Below are positions 59,205-64,000 of a DNA stretch of 64,000 nt, piece after piece; positions within the stretch are counted from its first letter, which is position 1; each line of letters starts with the position of its first letter. The notes under the pieces are model-generated. The model saw only the letters and a program-made list of their open reading frames with translations, was not told the origin of the DNA and did no database searches. A program made the translations under genes and the position numbers. The DNA is from UBA1794 sp031552405 (GTDB lineage Bacteria > Bacteroidota > Bacteroidia > Bacteroidales > Bacteroidaceae), in NCBI GenBank assembly GCA_031552405.1, contig JAVBMN010000017.1, forward strand, positions 170,833 to 234,832, written 5' to 3'.

Positions 59205-61664
59205 ATGAATATTTCGTATAATTGGCTGAAAGAATACGTCGAGTTCGACCTTACGCCGGATGAAGTATCCGCTGCCCTTACTTCCATTGGACTGGAAACG
59301 GGTGGGGTAGAGGAAGTGCAAACCATCAAAGGAGGCCTTGAAGGTCTTGTGATTGGCGAAGTGCTCACCTGCGAGGTGCACCCTGATTCGGATCACCTGC
59401 ATGTAACCACCGTGAATCTGGGTAGCGGAGAACCTGCACAAATCGTGTGTGGCGCTCCCAACGTAGCTGCCGGACAGAAGGTGGTAGTAGCCCCCTTGGG
59501 TGCCGTATTGTATGATGGCGACAAGGAAATCCGTATGAAGAAGATGAAGCTGCGCGGCGTAGAGTCCTGCGGCATGATCTGTGCGGAGGATGAGATCGGT
59601 ATCGGCACAAGCCACGCCGGCATTATCGTACTGCCAGCTGAAGCAGTACCGGGCACACTTGCCAAAGAGTATTACAATATAAAGAGCGACTATGTGCTGG
59701 AAGTGGATATTACCCCCAACCGTGCCGATGCCTGCTCGCACTACGGCGTAGCGCGTGATTTGTATGCCTGGCTCCTGCAGAATGGCTATAAAACTGCCCT
59801 TCAACTCCCCTCGGTAGAGGCCTTCAAGGTGAATAGCCACGACTTGGATATTGACGTAGTGGTGGAGAACAGCGAAGCCTGCCCCCGTTATGCCGGTGTA
59901 TCCATCAAGGGGGTTACCGTAAAGGAAAGCCCCGAATGGCTGAAAAATCGCCTTTCTGCGGTAGGCGTTCGCCCTATCAATAATATTGTAGACATTACCA
60001 ATTACATTGTACACGAACTGGGACAGCCTCTGCACAGCTTCGATGCCGATGCCGTGGGCAGCAAAGTAATTGTGAAAACTCTGCCCGAGGGTACTCCTTT
60101 CGTGACCTTGGACGAGGTAGAGCGCAAGCTCAGCGACCGCGACCTGATGATCTGCAATGCCGGCGGCCCGATGTGTATCGGTGGTGTATTTGGCGGATTA
60201 CAGTCGGGCGTGACGGAGAAAACGGTGAATGTATTCCTTGAAAGCGCCTATTTCCATCCTACATGGATCCGTAAGAGCGCCCGTCGTCACGGGCTGAATA
60301 CGGATGCTTCCTTCCGTTTCGAGCGTGGTATTGACCCCACTTATCAGGTATATGTACTGAAGCGCGCCGCGCTTCTGATACAGGAATTGGCAGGTGGTGA
60401 GATAGCCTCTGAAGTGAAGGACGTATGCCCCATTCCGGCCGAGAAATTTATAGTACCTGTTACCTACCGCCGCATCAATACATTGATAGGAAAAGAAATC
60501 CCAGCGGACACGGTAAAGAGTATTGTACGCAGCCTGGAGATGGATATTACCGAGGAAACTGCCGAAGGACTTACCTTGGCTATTCCCCCGTACCGCGTGG
60601 ATGTGCAGCGTGACTGTGATGTGATTGAAGACATTCTCCGCATCTACGGATATAATAATGTGGAACTTCCTGGCACCATGTCGTCCAGCCTTTCTGTAAA
60701 GACAGATACCGACCGTTCCCACAAACTCCAGAATCTCGTAGCCGAGCAGCTTGTAGGCTGTGGCTTCAGCGAGATCATGAACAACTCGCTGACCCGTGCC
60801 GGATACTACGAAGGGGGTGTCACCTTCCCGCAGGAGCAGCTTGTGATGTTGCTAAACCCGCTAAGTACCGACCTGAACAGCATGCGTCAGACCCTGCTCT
60901 TCGGTGGATTGGAAAGCATCGCCTACAATATCAACCGCAGAAATGCCGATCTGAAGTTCTTCGAGTTTGGCAATACGTATACTTATCGTGCAGAGAATCA
61001 GAAGGAAGACAAGATACTTAGTCCCTATAAAGAAGAATACCATCTGGCTTTGTGGCTTACAGGCGATAAAGTGTCCGACTCATGGGCGCACCCCGAAGAG
61101 AAAAGCACCGTCTATGAGCTGAAAGCATATGTGGAGAATATCTTCACCCGCGTAGGCCTGAACCGTAAGGCTTTGGTGGTGGAACAGCTTGGTACCGACC
61201 TCATGGGCAGCGCACTGCGTTACTCTACCCGTGGTGGAAAAACGGTTGCTGTGCTGGGGCTTGTAAGCCGTTCCTGCCGCAAATCCTTTGATGTAGATCA
61301 GGAAGTATATTACGCCGATATCCATTGGACAGAGCTGTTGCGTGCTGCCCGTTCGGCCAAAGTATCTTATACGGAACTCTCTAAGTTTCCGGCCGTGAAG
61401 CGCGATTTAGCCCTATTGGTGGATGCTTCCGTATCCTTTGCCGAGATAGAAAAGGTGGCGTACGAATCGGATCGCAAGCTCCTGAAGGACGTATGGCTCT
61501 TTGACGTGTACGAAGGCAAGAACCTGGAAGCCGGCAAGAAATCGTATGCCGTAAGCTTTCTGTTACAGGACGAAAGCCAGACTCTGAACGAGAAACTGAT
61601 CGAAAAGATCATGAGCAAAATCATCGGCAACCTGCAAAACAAGCTGGAAGCCCAATTACGATAA
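59205..61664 (+). CDS. pheT: Phenylalanine-tRNA ligase beta subunit
   Basis: PheT is the large subunit of the alpha2-beta2 PheRS. 819 residues in the usual order: N-terminal helix-loop (NISYNWLKEYVEFDL), EMAP-type tRNA-binding domain (about 40-150, with CGAPNVAAGQKVVVA and GVESCGMICAEDE), B3/B4 editing domain (about 210-390), B5 domain (405-470), catalytic-like core, and the anticodon-binding FDX-ACB domain at the end (about 725-818; LSKFPAVKRDLALLVD). pheS is not in the window. YebC follows after 32 bp. Confidence 0.97.
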   Translation: MNISYNWLKEYVEFDLTPDEVSAALTSIGLETGGVEEVQTIKGGLEGLVIGEVLTCEVHPDSDHLHVTTVNLGSGEPAQIVCGAPNVAAGQKVVVAPLGAVLYDGDKEIRMKKMKLRGVESCGMICAEDEIGIGTSHAGIIVLPAEAVPGTLAKEYYNIKSDYVLEVDITPNRADACSHYGVARDLYAWLLQNGYKTALQLPSVEAFKVNSHDLDIDVVVENSEACPRYAGVSIKGVTVKESPEWLKNRLSAVGVRPINNIVDITNYIVHELGQPLHSFDADAVGSKVIVKTLPEGTPFVTLDEVERKLSDRDLMICNAGGPMCIGGVFGGLQSGVTEKTVNVFLESAYFHPTWIRKSARRHGLNTDASFRFERGIDPTYQVYVLKRAALLIQELAGGEIASEVKDVCPIPAEKFIVPVTYRRINTLIGKEIPADTVKSIVRSLEMDITEETAEGLTLAIPPYRVDVQRDCDVIEDILRIYGYNNVELPGTMSSSLSVKTDTDRSHKLQNLVAEQLVGCGFSEIMNNSLTRAGYYEGGVTFPQEQLVMLLNPLSTDLNSMRQTLLFGGLESIAYNINRRNADLKFFEFGNTYTYRAENQKEDKILSPYKEEYHLALWLTGDKVSDSWAHPEEKSTVYELKAYVENIFTRVGLNRKALVVEQLGTDLMGSALRYSTRGGKTVAVLGLVSRSCRKSFDVDQEVYYADIHWTELLRAARSAKVSYTELSKFPAVKRDLALLVDASVSFAEIEKVAYESDRKLLKDVWLFDVYEGKNLEAGKKSYAVSFLLQDESQTLNEKLIEKIMSKIIGNLQNKLEAQLR

Positions 61665-61696
61665 TCAATCATTAAAAGATAAAGATAACTACCACT

Positions 61697-62425
61697 ATGG
61701 GAAGAGCGTTTGAATACAGAAAAGCAACGAAACTGAAACGATGGGGCAATATGGCCCGCGTCTTTACACGCATCGGCAAGCAAATATCCATTGCCGTAAA
61801 AGCCGGTGGCCCTGATCCCGAGAACAACCCCAGCCTGCGCGCCGTCATCGCCAATGCCAAGCGCGAGAATATGCCGAAGGACAACATAGAGCGCGCCATC
61901 AAGAATGCCCTAGGTAAAGACCAGAAGGACTACAAGGAAATGAACTACGAAGGCTATGGCCCCTTCGGTATTGCCATCTTTGTAGAGACTGCTACTGATA
62001 ATACCACCCGCACCGTGGCCAATGTACGCAGTGTGTTCAATAAGTTTGGCGGTACGCTGGGTACCTCTGGCAGCCTGGACTTCATGTTCAGTCACAAGTC
62101 GGTATTTACCATTTCCATGAAGGAAGATGTAGCCGCCGAGGATCTGATCCTGGAACTCATCGACTTCGGGGTAGAGGAGGAGTATGATGAGGAAGACGGC
62201 GAAATCACCCTCTACGGCGAGTTTCAGTCCTTCAGCGCTATCCAGCACTATCTGGAAGAAAACGGTTTCGAGATTAAGAACTCCGAGTTTACACGCATCC
62301 CCACCGAACTGAAAGACCTTACCCCCGAGCAGCGCGAAACCATCGACAAGATCGTGGACCGTCTTGAGGACGATGAAGACGTGCAGAACGTGTACACCAA
62401 CATGAAACCCGACGAAGAGGAATAA
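61697..62425 (+). CDS. YebC/PmpR-family protein
   Basis: A 242-residue protein in three domains. The start here is MGRAFEYRKATKLKRWGNM, with the family motif FTRIGKQISIAVKAGGPDPENN. A GPFGIAIFVETATDNTTRTV strand block follows. The Bacteroidota variant has KKW/KRW in place of the more usual KRA...K. Members act as transcription regulators or in translation of proline-rich stretches. An acidic C-terminus (DDEDVQNVYTNMKPDEEE) is normal. Confidence 0.94.
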   Translation: MGRAFEYRKATKLKRWGNMARVFTRIGKQISIAVKAGGPDPENNPSLRAVIANAKRENMPKDNIERAIKNALGKDQKDYKEMNYEGYGPFGIAIFVETATDNTTRTVANVRSVFNKFGGTLGTSGSLDFMFSHKSVFTISMKEDVAAEDLILELIDFGVEEEYDEEDGEITLYGEFQSFSAIQHYLEENGFEIKNSEFTRIPTELKDLTPEQRETIDKIVDRLEDDEDVQNVYTNMKPDEEE

Positions 62426-62431
62426 CCCCCG

Positions 62432-62674
62432 ATGCGCTCTATTTATAAGACCCGCGGAACCTGTAGCCAGTACATCATCACCGATGTAGAGGACGGTATC
62501 CTTAAGGAAGTGGAATTTAAAGGTGGCTGTGACGGCAACCTGACGGCAATGGCCATCCTTATCAAAGGGCAGCCTGTGGCTCAGGTTATCGAGAAGCTGG
62601 AAGGCATCCGCTGCGGAATGCGTAGCACCTCCTGTGCAGATCAGTTGGTACAGGCGCTCCGTCAGGCGCGGTGA
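62432..62674 (+). CDS. TIGR03905-type TSCPD-domain protein
   Basis: 80 residues consisting only of a TSCPD module: TRGTCSQYIITDVEDG, FKGGCDGNLTAMAILIKGQPV, and CGMRSTSCADQLVQAL. Four conserved cysteines suggest a metal site. The same module occurs near the C-terminus of class II ribonucleotide reductases such as nrdJ in this window, but stand-alone copies have no known function. It begins 6 bp after the YebC gene. Confidence 0.88.
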   Translation: MRSIYKTRGTCSQYIITDVEDGILKEVEFKGGCDGNLTAMAILIKGQPVAQVIEKLEGIRCGMRSTSCADQLVQALRQAR

Positions 62675-62700
62675 TTCCTGTCAGTTACAATAAACTTAGC

Positions 62701-62727
62701 ATAAGGGTGGATTTGATCCGCCCTTAT
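62701..62727. repeat. GGGYGGAT-type hairpin, second copy
   Basis: ATAAGGGTGGAT (62701-62712) pairs with ATCCGCCCTTAT (62716-62727) over a 3-nt loop, with one G-T pair. The core matches the hairpin at 25905-25923. Its position 26 bp after the TSCPD stop and a trailing TTATTTG make it usable as a weak terminator. Confidence 0.7.
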
Positions 62728-62737
62728 TTGTATCTAT

Positions 62738-63205
62738 ATGAAGCAATTTGATCTTGATGAGCGTGTAGCACGCTCGGTAGCCCTTTTTAAGGAAGGCTAC
62801 AATTGCGCCCAGTCGGTGGCTGCGGCTTATGGTGATTTGTACGGATTGACATTCGAGCAATCTCTGCGTGTGTCTGCCTCTTTTGGCGGAGGTATCGGGC
62901 GCATGCGCGAAACGTGTGGGGCAGCCTGTGGTATGTTTATTATTGTGGGGCTGGAAACTGCTGCTACAGATGGCAAAGACCATGAGGGAAAAGCTGCCAA
63001 TTACAAGGCCGTGCAAGAACTGGCTACCGAATTTGCTGCACGAAACGGGGCGTTAAAATGTGGAACTCTACTTGATTTACAAAGCGATACGCCAGTTTCT
63101 TCCATTCCCCAGGAAAGGAATGCTGCTTATTACGCCAAGCGCCCTTGCGTGAAGATTGTGGAAGAAGCGGCTCGTATTGTAGGAGAATTTGTATTGAAAA
63201 AATGA
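62738..63205 (+). CDS. C_GCAxxG_C_C family redox-type protein
   Basis: 155 residues with the family's cysteine pattern: GYNCAQSV, ETCGAACGMFIIVGLE, KCGTLLDL, and RPCVKIVEEAARIV. Members are thought to bind metal or an Fe-S cluster, or to act in electron transfer; no substrate is known. No signal peptide. It follows the hairpin at 62701 and probably has a separate transcript, although no promoter box is clear. Confidence 0.9.
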   Translation: MKQFDLDERVARSVALFKEGYNCAQSVAAAYGDLYGLTFEQSLRVSASFGGGIGRMRETCGAACGMFIIVGLETAATDGKDHEGKAANYKAVQELATEFAARNGALKCGTLLDLQSDTPVSSIPQERNAAYYAKRPCVKIVEEAARIVGEFVLKK

Positions 63206-63288
63206 TAATCCTCCGCTGTTTTAGTTAAATAAAGTTATACAAAAGACGCAGATTAGGCTGTGTTGTATGCTGTATAACATCTAATTCG

Positions 63289-63296
63289 TACTTTTG
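63289..63296 (+). promoter_or_regulatory. Promoter -7 box for the winged-helix gene
   Basis: TACTTTTG fits TAnnTTTG, with a leader of about 67 nt before ATG 63370. A GTTG at 63262-63265 is a weak -33 candidate. Confidence 0.6.
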
Positions 63297-63369
63297 CACC
63301 CGAAATCAAAAGAATGACCCATTACAAAGTAATGAAGGTAATTGTTTTATTTTTAAAAGCAGATAGAAA

Positions 63370-63570
63370 ATGTTAGAAGAAAAAGCAGGTGCAGTAGCCG
63401 GTCAGATCTGGAGTGCACTGAATGAAAACGGACAGCAGTCGCAAAAACAACTGAAGAAGGTTACCAAGTTGGTTGACAAGGATCTCTTCTTAGGTCTTGG
63501 CTGGTTGCTTCGTGAAGACAAAGTTGTTACTTCTGAAGTAGAAGGAGAACTCTTCGTAGCGCTGAAGTAA
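63370..63570 (+). CDS. Winged helix-turn-helix protein (DUF2582-like)
   Basis: 66 residues: GAVAGQIWSALNENGQQSQKQLKKVTKL reads as helices 1-2, LVDKDLFLGLGWLLRED as the recognition helix, and KVVTSEVEGELFVAL as the wing. This is the small DUF2582 family found throughout Bacteroidetes. A stable monocistronic layout with its own promoter and terminator suggests strong expression. DNA targets are unknown. Confidence 0.88.
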   Translation: MLEEKAGAVAGQIWSALNENGQQSQKQLKKVTKLVDKDLFLGLGWLLREDKVVTSEVEGELFVALK

Positions 63571-63594
63571 GTAAGAGCACAGAAAAAGCATTAG

Positions 63595-63634
63595 AAAGGG
63601 AATGCCGGAACATTGTTTCGGCATTCCCTTTTTT
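63595..63634 (+). terminator. Intrinsic terminator after the winged-helix gene
   Basis: GGGAATGCCG (63598-63607) pairs perfectly with CGGCATTCCC (63619-63628), preceded by AAA and followed by TTTTTT. It starts 25 bp after the stop codon. Confidence 0.9.
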
Positions 63635-63743
63635 GCTGAATAATGAGTTTCTGAATCCCCCTTACGGATACGTATTATGGCTCAGCGGATTTACGGATCC
63701 GCGGATTTTCCCGGTGGATGGTAGTCCTCAATAGTTCGGAACA

Positions 63744-63840
63744 GCCCCATCCCTGGAAGGGATGAATTTTAGTAACCGGGGGTTAGCGCAGCGTAACCTC
63801 CGGATCGAAATCTCCACCTCCCACCGTCCCTGAAAGGGAT
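63744..63840. repeat. REP-like palindromes beside a RAYT-type transposase
   Basis: CATCCCT (63748-63754) pairs with AGGGATG (63758-63764). GGTTA (63781-63785) pairs with TAACC (63794-63798) inside CCGGGGG...CCTCCGG. TCCCT (63827-63831) pairs with AGGGA (63835-63839). Two of the three share the same TCCCT/AGGGA core. The cluster sits directly after the 3' end of the minus-strand transposase, where REP elements mobilised by such enzymes are expected. Confidence 0.7.
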
Positions 63841-63849
63841 TAACCGTGA

Positions 63850-64000
63850 TTACCCAAAAAACCGAAGATCAAGATCAACACCCTGCTGCATCTTCAGAGC
63901 CACAAGTTCTTCTCGGAAGGAGACTGTTTTGTGGTGGATTTCCTGGTTCTTGATATAGTTTATAATCCCATCTTTCTCCCGATGCGAATATGTCAAAGCC
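63850..64000 (-). CDS. REP-associated tyrosine transposase (IS200/Y1 type), C-terminal end, cut by window edge
   Basis: Reading the minus strand from the window end gives about 49 residues without a stop until 63850. ALTYSHREKDGIINYIKNQ is followed by EIHHKTVSFREELVALKMQQ and GVDLDLRFFG. The INYIKNQ..HH...SFREE pattern is the C-terminal helix region of Y1_Tnp transposases in Bacteroidota (RAYT group). It contains no catalytic residues; the HUH motif and Tyr would lie outside the window. It could be intact or a remnant. REP-like palindromes follow its stop codon. Confidence 0.75.
   Translation of the reverse strand, partial: ALTYSHREKDGIINYIKNQEIHHKTVSFREELVALKMQQGVDLDLRFFG

Noticed and set aside
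59199..60035. Minus-strand open frame of 278 codons
   Set aside because: Fully antisense to pheT, whose domain order is clear.

Overview
The window looks like chromosomal DNA from a member of the order Bacteroidales (phylum Bacteroidota). Three things support this. At least 17 promoters match the Bacteroidota -7 box TAnnTTTG, several with a TTTG-type -33 box at the expected distance. Type IX secretion (T9SS) proteins PorQ, PorW and PorX are present, and the truncated first gene ends in a T9SS-type sorting tail. Several families are typical of the group: two-CBM20 MalQ, B12-dependent NrdJ, AsnA, and the TSCPD and C_GCAxxG_C_C proteins. I cannot assign a genus. A T9SS-bearing lineage related to Tannerellaceae or Porphyromonadaceae is my low-confidence guess.

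Layout. 1-1.7 kb: end of an exopolysaccharide-type cluster (deacetylase-like protein with a sorting tail, and an initiating sugar transferase). 1.7-2.05 kb: a palindrome-rich gap and a 33-bp tandem repeat that runs into the start of a DUF4143 ATPase. 3.4-10.8 kb: tsaD-map (minus), tamB and a YycJ-like hydrolase (plus). 10.9-11.5 kb: two converging tRNA groups (Lys, Lys, Arg on plus; Ser, Gly on minus) separated by strong hairpins. 11.6-19.8 kb: tatD-like, polyprenyl synthetase, porQ-cmk-ispH, a CAT-fold enzyme, rsgA-frr, a Cys-rich protein and a metal ABC permease. 19.8-26.7 kb: porW-porX-tsaE-MmcQ/YjbR-birA-pyrH. 26.7-39.5 kb: TonB-domain protein, small membrane protein, YraN, tadA, endonuclease, malQ, nrdJ, nitroreductase, Sel1 protein, ispE and dnaB.

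39.6-55.1 kb is a surface-glycan locus that is visibly richer in A+T than its surroundings. It has five glycosyltransferases, a GH29 fucosidase-like lipoprotein, an acyltransferase-fold protein, a Wzx-type flippase and a NodZ/fucosyltransferase-like protein. A minus-strand Wza-Wzz-Wzy set transcribes toward them. The first plus-strand gene sits behind a long leader with a hairpin. 55.3-63.6 kb: amidase, MCE/MlaD protein, asnA, ung, pheT, YebC, a stand-alone TSCPD protein, a C_GCAxxG_C_C protein and a small winged-helix protein. The window ends in REP-like palindromes next to the 3' end of an IS200/RAYT-type transposase on the minus strand.

The most unusual signal is non-coding. Two distant intergenic regions (16036-16267 and 35966-36260) carry the same ordered series of modules: a shared 19-nt CCTCCACGTTCCAC-type block, its inverted partner, an ACTCGTG/CACGAGT palindrome, and AGGCCTG palindromes. 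This looks like an undescribed composite palindromic element. A third cluster (1872-1950) has the same architecture but a different sequence. Other points of interest are the GH29 enzyme inside a biosynthetic locus, a 33-residue membrane peptide translationally coupled to a nitroreductase, and triplicated start-codon contexts in front of the DUF4143 ATPase.
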